A stretch of 64,000 bases of DNA. Origin: Sphingomonas hengshuiensis (GTDB taxonomy: Bacteria; Pseudomonadota; Alphaproteobacteria; Sphingomonadales; Sphingomonadaceae). The translations under genes and the position numbers were made by a program. The notes under the pieces are model-generated. The model worked only from the letters and a program-made list of their open reading frames with translations, searched no databases and had not been told where the DNA came from. The stretch spans positions 1,364,001-1,428,000 of the forward strand of contig NZ_CP010836.1 of the NCBI RefSeq assembly GCF_000935025.1, written 5' to 3'. This document shows positions 55,760-64,000 of the stretch, piece after piece. The number at the start of each line of letters is the position of its first letter. Position 1 is the first letter of the stretch.

Positions 55760-56263
55760 ATGACCGACCCATCGCCCCGCCTGTTCGCCGCCGACGCCGA
55801 GATCGTCCATCTCGGCGAAGGACTGCTTGGCTGTGCGCTTGCCCGCGAGGAGTGGACGCACGAGGCGCATCTCGCGGCGTGCCTCTATCTCCTTGCGGAG
55901 CGCCCGGACATCGATCTGGATGCGGAGATTGCGGGGCTGATCGCGCGCTTCAACGAAAGCGTCGGCGGGGTGAACGACGACAGCGGCGGATATCACGACA
56001 CGATCACCCGCGCCTTTTTGGCGGGGGTCCGCGACTTCCTGGCCGTGACGCAGGAGACGGTGCTTGTGGCGCGTGTGAATGCGCTGCTGCTATCGCCCGC
56101 CGGCCGGCGCGACTGGCCGCTTCGATTCTATAGCCGCGAGCTGCTGTTTTCGGTCGCGGCGCGGCGCGGGTTCGTGCCGCCGGACCTCGCACCGTTGCCC
56201 GTGGGTGGCAATTCTGCATCTCCTGTATTATATGAGCATCACCGCGCTGCAAATCCTACGTAG
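55760..56263 (+). CDS. Conserved-looking hypothetical protein
   Basis: 167 aa, function unknown, no signal peptide or membrane helix. The most distinctive parts are EEWTHEAHLAACLYLLAE (residues about 31-48) and NDDSGGYHDTITRAFLAGVR (about 73-92), both His-containing and helical; they could bind a metal or cofactor, which is inference. It follows pckA by 42 bases and may be cotranscribed. Confidence 0.7.
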   Translation: MTDPSPRLFAADAEIVHLGEGLLGCALAREEWTHEAHLAACLYLLAERPDIDLDAEIAGLIARFNESVGGVNDDSGGYHDTITRAFLAGVRDFLAVTQETVLVARVNALLLSPAGRRDWPLRFYSRELLFSVAARRGFVPPDLAPLPVGGNSASPVLYEHHRAANPT

Positions 56264-56317
56264 GCGCCCGCGGCTGAGAGACCTTCGCGCTCCCGCTTAC
56301 AGTGACGGGACGCTCCC

Positions 56318-56491
56318 ATGGATATCAACTACTTGTTCCACCGCCATCAGGTGTCGCTCATGCGCGCCACATCGGCGACCGGGTCGGAAGCACGAACCGC
56401 GCATCGCGGGCTGGTGGCCGGCTATGCTGCGCAGATCCGCCGTTTCCAGGCCAATGCCGGCGCCACCGCCGCCCCGTTGCGAGCAGCCTGA
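56318..56491 (+). CDS. Small hypothetical protein (57 aa)
   Basis: Starts MDINYLFHRHQVSLMRATSA and continues through HRGLVAGYAAQIRRF. It resembles a family of short alphaproteobacterial proteins with an MD(I/L)NYL start and a conserved SLMRA. Function unknown. It ends three bases before the IF-1-like gene. Confidence 0.65.
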   Translation: MDINYLFHRHQVSLMRATSATGSEARTAHRGLVAGYAAQIRRFQANAGATAAPLRAA

Positions 56492-56494
56492 CGC

Positions 56495-56758
56495 ATGGCA
56501 AAGGAAGATCTGCTGACGCTCGACGGCCTCGTCGAGGAAGTGCTGCCGGATGGTCGTTTCCGCGTGAAGCTGGAAAACGAACATCGCGTGATCGTGTACA
56601 CTGCGGGCAAGATGCGCAAGTTCCGCATCCGGACGCTGGTGGGCGATCGGGTCCAGGTCGAGATGTCGGCCTATGACATGGAAAAGGGCCGCCTCGTCTA
56701 TCGCGAGCGCGTCGCGAGCACCGGGCCGAGCCAGCGCCGCGCGGGGTTCCGCCGGTGA
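56495..56758 (+). CDS. Translation initiation factor IF-1 paralogue
   Basis: 87 aa, a single S1/OB fold: [20 protein letters not shown], then [20 protein letters not shown] and [15 protein letters not shown]. This is close to IF-1 but has a basic tail of about 15 residues ([11 protein letters not shown]) beyond the usual 72, so it may be a second copy with another role, such as cold adaptation. The house-keeping infA would be elsewhere. It overlaps the next gene (GTGA). Confidence 0.85.
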   Translation: MAKEDLLTLDGLVEEVLPDGRFRVKLENEHRVIVYTAGKMRKFRIRTLVGDRVQVEMSAYDMEKGRLVYRERVASTGPSQRRAGFRR

Positions 56759-57078
56759 GCGAGGATGTGCCCGCAAGCGAGGACCTGCCCGTAGAGGCCG
56801 TAGCCGCACCCGTTGCCGAAACCAACGAGAAGCCGCAGTTCAAGCGCTTTCGCAAGCGCTTCGACACGGTGCGCCTCACCCCCGATGCCGCGCAGCGCCA
56901 GGGCAAGGCTGCGACGCTGGCGTGGGAAGCCTTTCGCGACCGCGACAAGGTCGTGGCGTTTCTCAACACGCATGACGATACGCTCGGCGGTCGTCCCATC
57001 GATCTCGTCGTCGAGAGCGCCGAGGGCTTCGACCGCGTCGTCCAGGCGCTGGACGCGCACAGCGCTGCGGCGCGCTGA
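56755..57078 (+). CDS. MbcA/ParS/Xre-type toxin-binding domain protein (DUF2384)
   Basis: 107 aa from a GTG start overlapping the IF-1-like stop. After an acidic then basic N-terminus ([12 protein letters not shown]), the C-terminal half ([20 protein letters not shown], then [12 protein letters not shown]) matches the toxin-binding domain of RES-Xre and MbcTA antitoxins. There is no complete Xre HTH and no RES-type toxin gene on either side. Confidence 0.8.
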   Translation: MSEDVPASEDLPVEAVAAPVAETNEKPQFKRFRKRFDTVRLTPDAAQRQGKAATLAWEAFRDRDKVVAFLNTHDDTLGGRPIDLVVESAEGFDRVVQALDAHSAAAR

Positions 57079-57171
57079 GATCACGTCGCTTCTGCCCGTC
57101 GCCGCGCTTCTTGTCGCGGCGCTTACCGGGATCGGTACGACCTGGGGCATCGTCTCGCTTCGTGCCCACCA

Positions 57172-57210
57172 GGACCGCGGAACCCGCCGCATAGGGCGTT
57201 GCCGCGGTCC
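57172..57210. terminator. Hairpin between convergent genes
   Basis: GGACCGCGG (57172-57180) pairs perfectly with CCGCGGTCC (57202-57210) around a 21-base loop. No T tract; candidate shared terminator of the DUF2384 gene and the thiolase gene. Confidence 0.4.
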
Positions 57211-57225
57211 GTGGCGGTGGCGGGG

Positions 57226-58413
57226 TTAGTCGAGCAGTTCGACTGCCATCGCGGTAGCCTCGCCTCCGCCAATGCACAGCGAGGCGACCCCGCGCCGTCC
57301 GCCGCTGGTTTCCAATGCCGACAGCAGCGTCGCCAGGATTCGGGCACCGCTCGCCCCGATCGGATGGCCGAGCGCGCAGGCGCCGCCATGGATATTCAGC
57401 ACATCGTGCGCGATGCCCATTTCCTTCATTGCGATCATCGCGACGCAGGCAAAGGCTTCGTTGACTTCGAACAGGTCGACGTCGCCGACGCTCCACCCCG
57501 CCTTGTCCAGTGCCTTGCGCATCGCAAACACCGGCGCGGTGGTAAAGCGGGACGGGGCATGGGCATGGGCTGCGTGGGCCACGACCCGCGCGACCGGAGT
57601 CAGACCGAGCTTTTCGGCCACGCTTAGCCGGGTCATCACCAGCGCGGCTGCACCGTCCGAAATCGAGGAGGCATTGGCGGCGGTGATCGTGCCATCCTTC
57701 GAAAAGGCGGGCTTCAGCGTCGGAATTTTGGCGATATCGCCGCGTGCGGGCTGTTCGTCGACTGCGACATGGGTCACGCCCTTGCGTCCGGGCACGTCCA
57801 CGGGGACGATCTCACGGTCGAACGCGCCGCTCGCCTGCGCCTTTTGCGCGCGTTCGAGCGAGGTGATGGCGAAATCATCCTGTGCCGCCCGGGTGAACTG
57901 ATATTCGTTCGCCACTTCCTCGGCGAAATTACCCATCAACTTGCCGGGTTCATACGCATCCTCGAGCCCGTCGAGATACATGTGATCCTTGAGTACATCA
58001 TGCCCGATCCGCGCCCCGGCACGGTGGCGCAGCGAGAGATAGGGGGCGTTGGTCATGCTCTCCATGCCCCCTGCAATCAGCAGGTCGACCGACCCGGCGG
58101 CAAGCGCGTCGGCAGCGAGGATCGCGGCCTGCATCCCCGATCCGCACATCTTGTTGATTGTCGTCGCCTCGATATGGTCGGGCAGCCCGGCATGGAGCGC
58201 TGCCTGTCGCGCCGGCGCCTGGCCCAGACCGGCGGGAAGCACGCAGCCCATATAGATGCGTTCGATCGCATGGCCCTTCAGCCCCGCGCGCTCGACGGCA
58301 GCGCCGACCGCAGCGGCGCCGAGCTGAGTCGCGGTCGAACCGGCCAGCGCTCCTTGAAAGCTGCCCATCGGGGTGCGGGCATAGGATGCGATGACGACGG
58401 CATCGGCGGACAT
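57226..58413 (-). CDS. Acetyl-CoA C-acetyltransferase (thiolase)
   Basis: 395 aa. Condenses or cleaves acetoacetyl-CoA; used in fatty-acid breakdown or polyhydroxybutyrate synthesis. The nucleophile Cys is in INKMCGSGMQA, followed by NEAFACVAMIAM, GGACALGHPIGASGAR and the second Cys in SLCIGGGEATAM. AGAGGAG precedes ATG 58413. It is convergent with the DUF2384 gene. Confidence 0.94.
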   Translation of the reverse strand: MSADAVVIASYARTPMGSFQGALAGSTATQLGAAAVGAAVERAGLKGHAIERIYMGCVLPAGLGQAPARQAALHAGLPDHIEATTINKMCGSGMQAAILAADALAAGSVDLLIAGGMESMTNAPYLSLRHRAGARIGHDVLKDHMYLDGLEDAYEPGKLMGNFAEEVANEYQFTRAAQDDFAITSLERAQKAQASGAFDREIVPVDVPGRKGVTHVAVDEQPARGDIAKIPTLKPAFSKDGTITAANASSISDGAAALVMTRLSVAEKLGLTPVARVVAHAAHAHAPSRFTTAPVFAMRKALDKAGWSVGDVDLFEVNEAFACVAMIAMKEMGIAHDVLNIHGGACALGHPIGASGARILATLLSALETSGGRRGVASLCIGGGEATAMAVELLD

Positions 58414-58565
58414 AGTGGCTCCTCTCGTTGGTTGGGCGCGATCTAGTCGCTTGGGGCCGGGTTTGCAAAAGCCCGACCGCACCGCCAAGGAAGGCGCATG
58501 CATGCCAATCATCAACAGGGGCGGCGTTCGACGCCATCGTATCCGCAAGCGCCCACCGGACGCTG

Positions 58566-59342
58566 ATGCGGGATGCCGCGATCTGGGCCGGGTTGCTGGG
58601 CGGGCTCGGGCTCGTCTTCGGAAGCTTTATCGCGACGCTCGCGATACGCTGGCCAGCGGGGCGATCGATCGCCACCGGGCGTTCGGCGTGCGACGGTTGC
58701 GGCACGCCGCTGCGTGCGCATCAACTGGTGCCCGTCCTCAGCTTCCTGCTCCAGCGTGGTCGATGCGCAGCGTGTGGGGCGACGATCGCGCGGTCGCACC
58801 TTAAAGTCGAGTTGATCGCGGGCGGCGCGGGAGCGCTGGCCGGGTTTGTCGCGCCGGGACTTGAGGGCGCGTTCGGCGCGGTTTTCGGGTGGCTGTTGCT
58901 GACTCTCGCGGCGCTCGACCTCGCAGCTTTTTGGCTCCCAAACCGCGTCACCGCGACGCTTGCGGTGGTCGGGCTTGCGGAGGGCGCGCTTGGCGACTGG
59001 GGCCCGACGCTGGACGACCGGCTGATCGGTGGCGCCGTCGGCTATGGGGTACTGTGGCTGGTCGCCGCGCTGTACCGCCGGGTGCGCGGGCGGCAGGGGC
59101 TGGGCGGCGGCGATGCGAAGATGCTGGGCGCGATCGGGCTATGGCTGGGCTGGCACGCGTTGCCTCTGGCGGTGCTGGTCGCCTGCGCGATCGGGCTGGT
59201 CGCGGTGGCGGCGATGACGCTGGCCGGACGCGGGCCGGATGCGCGGACCCGCCTGCCGTTCGGCGCGATGCTCGCGGTCGCGGCCTGGGGCTGCTGGCTG
59301 GCCGCAGCATCGCCGCTTTACTTGCTGGCGGGTCTGGGGTGA
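58566..59342 (+). CDS. Type IV prepilin peptidase (A24 family)
   Basis: 258-aa polytopic membrane aspartyl protease that cleaves and N-methylates prepilins or pseudopilins. The zinc-type Cys pairs are Cys42/Cys45 (CDGC) and Cys67/Cys70 (CAAC). The active-site aspartates are Asp118 (LAALDLAAFWLPN) and Asp183 (GLGGGDAKML). No pilus or type II secretion gene is seen in the window. The Shine-Dalgarno is weak. Confidence 0.9.
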   Translation: MRDAAIWAGLLGGLGLVFGSFIATLAIRWPAGRSIATGRSACDGCGTPLRAHQLVPVLSFLLQRGRCAACGATIARSHLKVELIAGGAGALAGFVAPGLEGAFGAVFGWLLLTLAALDLAAFWLPNRVTATLAVVGLAEGALGDWGPTLDDRLIGGAVGYGVLWLVAALYRRVRGRQGLGGGDAKMLGAIGLWLGWHALPLAVLVACAIGLVAVAAMTLAGRGPDARTRLPFGAMLAVAAWGCWLAAASPLYLLAGLG

Positions 59343-59372
59343 CACTCTCGAAAAATCCGGAGAGGACTCTCG

Positions 59373-60782
59373 ATGCACGATATTCTTGAGCGTCAGCGCG
59401 CGGCCTTCATGGCCGAGTTGCCCGTGCCGATCGCGATGCGCAAGGATCGCCTGAGGCGCGCGATTGCGATGATCGGGGACAATGCCGATCGCTTCTGCGA
59501 CGCGCTGAGCGAGGATTTCGGGCATCGCAGCCGCGACCAGTCGATGCTCACCGACATCGCCGCATCGATCGCGCCGCTGCGCCATGCGATCGCCAAGGTT
59601 GATCGCTGGGCACGCAGCGAGCGACGGCCCGTGCTGTTCCCGCTCAACCTGCTCGGCGCGCGCGGGCGGATTGACTATCAGCCCAAGGGCGTGGTGGGCG
59701 TGATCGCGCCGTGGAATTTCCCTGTGAACCTGGTGATGGGGCCGCTGGCGGGCATATTCGCCGCGGGCAATCGCGCGATGGTCAAGACCAGCGAGTTTAC
59801 CCCATGCGTCGCGGCGCTGTTCGAAGAGGTTGCGCAGGGCTGTTTCGCAGCGGACGAACTGGCGTTCGTGAGTGGCGGCGCGGACGTCGGAAAGGCGTTC
59901 GCGGCGCTGCCCTTCGATCACCTGCTGTTCACCGGCGCGACCGGGATCGGCCGCCATATCCTGCACGCGGCCGCCGACAACCTGACGCCCGTGACGCTGG
60001 AACTGGGCGGCAAGTCGCCGGTCGTGGTCGGGCGTTCGGCGGACATGGCGCGCGTCGCGGAGCGCGTGGCGATGGGCAAGATGCTCAACGCCGGGCAGAT
60101 CTGCCTCGCGCCGGACTATATGCTGGTCCCCGCAGAACGCGAGGCGCAGATGGTCGCGGCGCTCGTCGGGGCGGCTTCGGCGATGTACCCGACGCTGCTC
60201 GCCAATCCGGATTATACATCGGTGATCAACGACCGCCATTACCAGCGACTGACGACCTGGATCGACGATGCGCGTGCCCGCGGGGCCGAGGTGATCGTGG
60301 TCAACCCGGCGAACGAGGATTTCGCCAAGTCGAATGCGCGCAAGATGCCGCTCCATATCATCCGCAACCCGACCGACGACATGACGGTGATGCAGGAGGA
60401 GATTTTCGGGCCGATCCTGCCGGTGCGCAGCTATGACCGGATCGAGTCGGCGATCGCCGAGGTCAACCGACGCGACCGCCCGCTTGCGCTCTATTATTTC
60501 GGCAGCGACGCGAGTGAGCGGCAACAGGTGCTGGACCGAACGATCTCGGGCGGGGTCACGCTCGACGACGTGGTGTTTCACGTTAGCCAGGAAGAGCTCC
60601 CGTTCGGCGGCATCGGGCCATCGGGCATGGGCGCCTATCATGGCGAGGCGGGCTTCCGCACTTTCAGCCATGCCCGGTCGGTGTTTCAGCAATCGCGCCT
60701 CGATGTCGCAAAGCTCGCGGGAATGAAGCCGCCCTATGGCAAGGCGACTCAGGCCACGATCAAGCGGCAAATCAAAGGATGA
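59373..60782 (+). CDS. calB: Coniferyl aldehyde dehydrogenase
   Basis: 469-aa NAD(P)-dependent aldehyde dehydrogenase of the coniferyl aldehyde subgroup, oxidising coniferaldehyde to ferulate in lignin-monomer breakdown. Visible: GVVGVIAPWNFPVNLVMGPL, FTGATGIGRHI, the Glu in TLELGGKSPVVV and the nucleophile Cys in NAGQICLAPDY. A broader aldehyde range is possible. The gene ends at a strong terminator. Confidence 0.87.
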   Translation: MHDILERQRAAFMAELPVPIAMRKDRLRRAIAMIGDNADRFCDALSEDFGHRSRDQSMLTDIAASIAPLRHAIAKVDRWARSERRPVLFPLNLLGARGRIDYQPKGVVGVIAPWNFPVNLVMGPLAGIFAAGNRAMVKTSEFTPCVAALFEEVAQGCFAADELAFVSGGADVGKAFAALPFDHLLFTGATGIGRHILHAAADNLTPVTLELGGKSPVVVGRSADMARVAERVAMGKMLNAGQICLAPDYMLVPAEREAQMVAALVGAASAMYPTLLANPDYTSVINDRHYQRLTTWIDDARARGAEVIVVNPANEDFAKSNARKMPLHIIRNPTDDMTVMQEEIFGPILPVRSYDRIESAIAEVNRRDRPLALYYFGSDASERQQVLDRTISGGVTLDDVVFHVSQEELPFGGIGPSGMGAYHGEAGFRTFSHARSVFQQSRLDVAKLAGMKPPYGKATQATIKRQIKG

Positions 60783-60787
60783 CTCGC

Positions 60788-60820
60788 AAAAAAAAGGGGC
60801 CGCCCGGAGGCGGCCCTTTG
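60788..60820. terminator. Intrinsic terminator after calB
   Basis: GGGCCGCC (60797-60804), CGGA loop, GGCGGCCC (60809-60816), then TTTG. An eight-A run before it gives a T run on the other strand, so it could work both ways. Confidence 0.8.
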
Positions 60821-60905
60821 AAAGGTTTAGGAGAGGATGCCTGAAAGGCCCGACCTTTGTGGATCACTCGCGGTTTTGCTGCAAGTGCGAAATGATAGCG
60901 GTAGC

Positions 60906-60922
60906 ATTGCAAAATTTGCAAT
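60906..60922. promoter_or_regulatory. MarR-type operator candidate
   Basis: ATTGCAAA, one A, TTTGCAAT: a perfect dyad with eight-base arms, about 50 bases before the MarR-family start. Size and position fit autoregulation. Confidence 0.6.
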
Positions 60923-60973
60923 CGGCCAGCGTTGTCAGTTGCAGCTCACGGTAGGTCCCGCCACGGAGAACCC

Positions 60974-61429
60974 ATGCCCAGTGTCCTGAAACTCGACGAA
61001 TTCCTGCCATACCGTCTCTCGATCGCCAGCAACGCGGTCTCCGACGCGGTCGCCACTGCCTATCGCACGTTGTTCGGGTTGCGAATTCCCGAATGGCGAT
61101 TGGTCGCGGTTCTCGCGGAGGGCGGCGCGATGAGCCAGCAGGCGCTGTGCGGGCGCACGCGCATGGACAAGGTGACCGTCAGCCGCGCAGCGATCGCCCT
61201 CGTCGATCGCGGCCTGGTCGGGCGCGCCGCCAATCCGGGCGACCAACGTTCGCATCTGTTGACGCTGTCGGGGGAGGGCAAGGCGCTCTACGCCGAGGTC
61301 GCACCCAAGGCGATCGAGCTGGAGCGACGGATTTTCGCGGCGTTCAGTGATGCCGAGCGCCGTCAGCTTGGCGAGATGCTGGCGCGTTTGGAGCAGGCGG
61401 CCAAGTCTCTGGAGGATGGGGTTGCCTAG
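60974..61429 (+). CDS. MarR-family transcriptional regulator
   Basis: 151 aa. The winged helix includes [20 protein letters not shown], the recognition helix [17 protein letters not shown] and the wing [15 protein letters not shown] (D-x-R-S). GGAGAA precedes ATG 60974. It sits between calB and glcB, so either could be a target, as could itself through the dyad at 60906. Confidence 0.9.
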   Translation: MPSVLKLDEFLPYRLSIASNAVSDAVATAYRTLFGLRIPEWRLVAVLAEGGAMSQQALCGRTRMDKVTVSRAAIALVDRGLVGRAANPGDQRSHLLTLSGEGKALYAEVAPKAIELERRIFAAFSDAERRQLGEMLARLEQAAKSLEDGVA

Positions 61430-61500
61430 CGCGGCCACTATCGCTTAAGCCGCGCACGTCCTCCCCAGGCAATCGCACGACCCGTTGCAGGAGGAGTATC

Positions 61501-63606
61501 ATGTCCGCTTTTGTCGATCGCGCCGGGCTGAAAATTGCCGGACCACTCGCCCGCTTCGTCGAGGAGCGCGTGCTGCCCGGACTGGACATCGCAGCCGAAG
61601 GGTTTTGGCGCGGGACTGCCGAGATATTCGCCCGCTTCACGCCCGAGAACCGCGCGCTGCTGGCCCGCCGTGATGCGCTACAGGCGCAGATCGACCTTTG
61701 GTGCGCAGAAGAGCCGGCGCGCGCTGCGGACCCGACCGCGCAGGAGGCCTTTCTGCGAAGCATCGGCTATCTGGTCGACACCCCGGCACCGTTCACGATC
61801 CATACCGGTGCCGTCGATCCCGAGATTGCCCAGCTTGCCGGGCCGCAGCTCGTCGTGCCGGGGCTCAACGCGCGCTTCCTGCTCAACGCCGCCAATGCGC
61901 GCTGGGGCAGCCTGTATGATGCCTTGTACGGGACCGACGCGCTTCCGGGCGCACCCCGGCCCGGGGGCTATGATCGCGAACGCGGCGCGCAGGTGATCGC
62001 GCGGGCAAAAGCGTTTCTGGACGAAGCCGTTCCGCTGGCCGATATGGCCTGGGCCGAGTTCACACAGGGCGATTTGCCGCTGGCAGATCCGACGCAGTTT
62101 GTAGGGCAGCGGGGCGAATCGTTGCTGTTTCGCCACCACGGGCTGCACATCGAAGTGGTGATCGATCGCACCCACCCGATTGGCGCGATCGATCCTGCGG
62201 GCATTGCGGATGTTGTGCTCGAAGCGGCGCTGACGGCGATCGTCGATCTGGAGGATTCGGTCGCCGCGGTCGATGCCGAGGACAAGGTCGCGGCCTATGC
62301 CAATTGGCTTGGGTTGATGCGCGGCGATCTGGAGGAGCGTTTCGACAAGGGCGGCGTGGCGATCACCCGGCGGCTTGCGGAGGACCGCGTCTATCAGGTT
62401 CCGGGGGCGGGCGACCTGACGCTGTCCGGGCGTTCGTTGCTGTTCGTCCGCAACGTCGGCCATCTGATGACCACCCCCGCGCTGCTGCTGCCCGATGGAG
62501 GCGAGGCGCCGGAGGGCATATTGGACGCGATCGTCACCAGCCTGATCGCGCTCCACGACCTGCGCGGGCTCGGCAGCCACAGGAACAGCCGCGCCGGATC
62601 GGTCTATATCGTCAAGCCCAAGATGCACGGTCCGGAGGAATGCGCGTTCACCGATCGGCTGTTCGATGCGGTCGAGGACCTGCTCGGGCTGGCGCGGCAC
62701 ATGATCAAGGTCGGCGTGATGGACGAGGAGCGCCGCACCTCGGCCAATCTCGCGGCGTGCATCGACGCGGTGAAGCACCGTATCGTCTTCATCAACACCG
62801 GCTTTCTCGATCGCACCGGCGATGAGATGCACACCAGCATGCACGCCGGGCCGATGGTGCCGAAGGGCGAGATGAAGGCGCTGCCGTGGATCGCCGCCTA
62901 TGAGGATCGCAACGTTCGCATCGGGCTGGCCTGCGGCTTTTCGGGCAGGGCGCAGATCGGCAAGGGGATGTGGGCGGCGCCCGACCGGATGGCCGATATG
63001 CTCGCGCAGAAGGGTGCGCATCCGCTGTCGGGGGCGAACACCGCATGGGTGCCGTCGCCGACCGCCGCGACGCTGCATGCGCTTCACTATCATCAGGTCG
63101 ATGTGTTCGCCCGGCAGCGCGAGATCGCTGGCGAGAGCATCCCGGCGCTGGCGCCGCTACTGACGATTCCCGTCGCGATCGGGCGCAACTGGAGCAGGGA
63201 CGAGATCGAGCAGGAACTCGACAATAATGCGCAGGGCATTCTCGGCTATGTAGTGCGTTGGATCGATCAGGGTATCGGCTGCTCCAAGGTGCCCGACATC
63301 CATGACGTCGGGTTGATGGAGGACCGCGCGACGCTGCGCATTTCGTCTCAGCTTCTCGCCAACTGGCTGTTTCACGGGGTTGCGAGCGCGGTCGATGTCG
63401 AAGCCGCGCTGGAGCGCATGGCCTTGAAAGTCGATGCGCAGAACCGCGGCGACCCGCTGTACAGATCGCTTGCGGGGGCCGAAGGGCAGGCCGGGCTGGC
63501 GTTTCAGGCAGCGCGCGCGCTCGTGTTCGAAGGGGCTGCGCAACCTAATGGCTATACCGAGCCCTTGCTGCACCGCTTCCGGCGTGAGGCAAAGGCGCGG
63601 GGCTGA
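61501..63606 (+). CDS. glcB: Malate synthase G
   Basis: 701-aa enzyme joining glyoxylate and acetyl-CoA to malate for growth on C2 compounds. The TIM barrel has [40 protein letters not shown], the catalytic Arg/Asp region and [18 protein letters not shown]. The C-terminal domain is complete ([20 protein letters not shown]). GGAGGAG precedes the ATG. aceA is not in the window. Confidence 0.97.
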   Translation: MSAFVDRAGLKIAGPLARFVEERVLPGLDIAAEGFWRGTAEIFARFTPENRALLARRDALQAQIDLWCAEEPARAADPTAQEAFLRSIGYLVDTPAPFTIHTGAVDPEIAQLAGPQLVVPGLNARFLLNAANARWGSLYDALYGTDALPGAPRPGGYDRERGAQVIARAKAFLDEAVPLADMAWAEFTQGDLPLADPTQFVGQRGESLLFRHHGLHIEVVIDRTHPIGAIDPAGIADVVLEAALTAIVDLEDSVAAVDAEDKVAAYANWLGLMRGDLEERFDKGGVAITRRLAEDRVYQVPGAGDLTLSGRSLLFVRNVGHLMTTPALLLPDGGEAPEGILDAIVTSLIALHDLRGLGSHRNSRAGSVYIVKPKMHGPEECAFTDRLFDAVEDLLGLARHMIKVGVMDEERRTSANLAACIDAVKHRIVFINTGFLDRTGDEMHTSMHAGPMVPKGEMKALPWIAAYEDRNVRIGLACGFSGRAQIGKGMWAAPDRMADMLAQKGAHPLSGANTAWVPSPTAATLHALHYHQVDVFARQREIAGESIPALAPLLTIPVAIGRNWSRDEIEQELDNNAQGILGYVVRWIDQGIGCSKVPDIHDVGLMEDRATLRISSQLLANWLFHGVASAVDVEAALERMALKVDAQNRGDPLYRSLAGAEGQAGLAFQAARALVFEGAAQPNGYTEPLLHRFRREAKARG

Positions 63607-63856
63607 TTGCGCGGCGCAAATTCGACGCTAAGGCGTTCTCTTTGCTTGAGGGAGCCCATCGTTGCGTTTGCTTGTCCCCGTTTCTGGACGGGCCGCGCCT
63701 TTGTGTGCGCGCCTTCCGATGGCCCTCCGTCGCGCCCGCAGGCCCTGAGTGTGACGATTGTTGCAACCATGTCATGCGCGTCCGGAGCAAAATCGACCTT
63801 CGCTCGTTTCGTGCCCGGGAGGGCCGGGATGCTACCACGGTCCCCGGAGGACGTGT

Positions 63857-64000
63857 GTGAGTAAAGGGGTTAAGGCGGTGTGGTTGGCCGCTCTGGCGGG
63901 GACGGCGTTCCTGCCGGGGCTCGCACAGGCGCAGATCGCCGATCCGACGCCGGGGCAGGGTGCGCCCACGCCCACGCCCGCACCGACCCCGGACTCCCCC
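63857..64000 (+). CDS. Exported protein, N-terminus only
   Basis: 48 codons are visible. GTG start with GGAGG six bases upstream. Signal peptide: VSKGVKAVWLAALAGTAFLP, cleavage likely at AQA-QIAD. A Pro/Thr-rich linker follows (GQGAPTPTPAPTPDSP). The family cannot be told from this part. Confidence 0.65.
   Translation, partial: MSKGVKAVWLAALAGTAFLPGLAQAQIADPTPGQGAPTPTPAPTPDSP

Noticed and set aside
56264..56317. GGCTGAGAG, which resembles the start of a TPP riboswitch
   Set aside because: The region is only about 50 bases long and lacks the second conserved block (CCTGATCTGG) and the helices.
63607..63856. A 72-codon plus-strand open frame between glcB and the last gene
   Set aside because: No Shine-Dalgarno, unusual composition and no family features; treated as non-coding.

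Overview
The window is chromosomal DNA from a GC-rich alphaproteobacterium, most likely Sphingomonas or a close relative. The evidence is the gene order chvI-chvG-rapZ-manX-HPr with pckA divergent, the neighbouring sets secG-pyrG, lolC-lolD-(gpx)-dnaE, recR-def opposite fmt-truA, the large TonB-dependent receptor, the coniferyl aldehyde dehydrogenase, and palindromic intergenic repeats of the kind scattered through sphingomonad genomes. Nearly all of it is core metabolism and housekeeping. I see no phage, IS element, CRISPR array, rRNA or tRNA.

Layout. 1-4.1 kb: partial argC, a small SH3-type protein and a MarR-type regulator on the minus strand; secG and pyrG on the plus strand; an hsp20 gene with a heat-shock promoter and a ROSE-type RNA thermometer. 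4.3-10.7 kb: TonB receptor, LolCD lipoprotein export, glutathione peroxidase, then an orphan mraZ-like gene with a small Cys-rich partner. 11-21.7 kb: dnaE, an acyl-CoA ligase, two gluzincin peptidases (one classical M1, one divergent) and a diguanylate cyclase. 21.8-24.8 kb: a reordered pyrimidine-ring-opening cluster rutB-C-D-A. 24.8-31.3 kb: an SGNH hydrolase under a LacI-type operator, a radical SAM protein, small VOC and YbjN proteins, moaB, a lytic transglycosylase and a UDG-like protein. 31.4-42 kb: ETF-ubiquinone oxidoreductase, TPR protein, ispE, enoyl-CoA hydratase, N-formylglutamate amidohydrolase, ilvD, a lipoprotein, NAD(P)H-hydrate repair and an RNA methyltransferase. 42-47.4 kb: an ArsR/SRPBCC pair, truA-fmt, recR, def and a frameshifted rmuC. 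47.4-54 kb: two ferritin-like proteins (one fused to a 2Fe-2S ferredoxin) behind a sigma-54 promoter, an RNA methyltransferase, HPr, EIIA-Man, rapZ and the ChvG/ChvI two-component system. 54-64 kb: pckA, a small operon joining an IF-1 paralogue to an MbcA/ParS-type domain, thiolase, prepilin peptidase, coniferyl aldehyde dehydrogenase, a MarR regulator, malate synthase G and the start of a secreted protein.

How they work together. ChvG/ChvI, the EIIA/HPr pair and RapZ form the usual alphaproteobacterial carbon and envelope control module, with pckA beside it; malate synthase G and thiolase fit growth on C2 and fatty or aromatic substrates. Several genes carry readable control sites: sigma-32 plus ROSE (hsp20), sigma-54 (ferredoxin-ferritin fusion), a LacI-type operator over a -10 box (SGNH hydrolase), ArsR repeats over a -10 box, and a MarR-type dyad. 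The points most worth a second look are the sigma-54-driven ferredoxin/ferritin-like fusion with its tandem paralogue, the inverted palindromic repeat pair inserted in frame inside fmt, the single-base frameshift in rmuC, and the missing hprK between chvG and rapZ.
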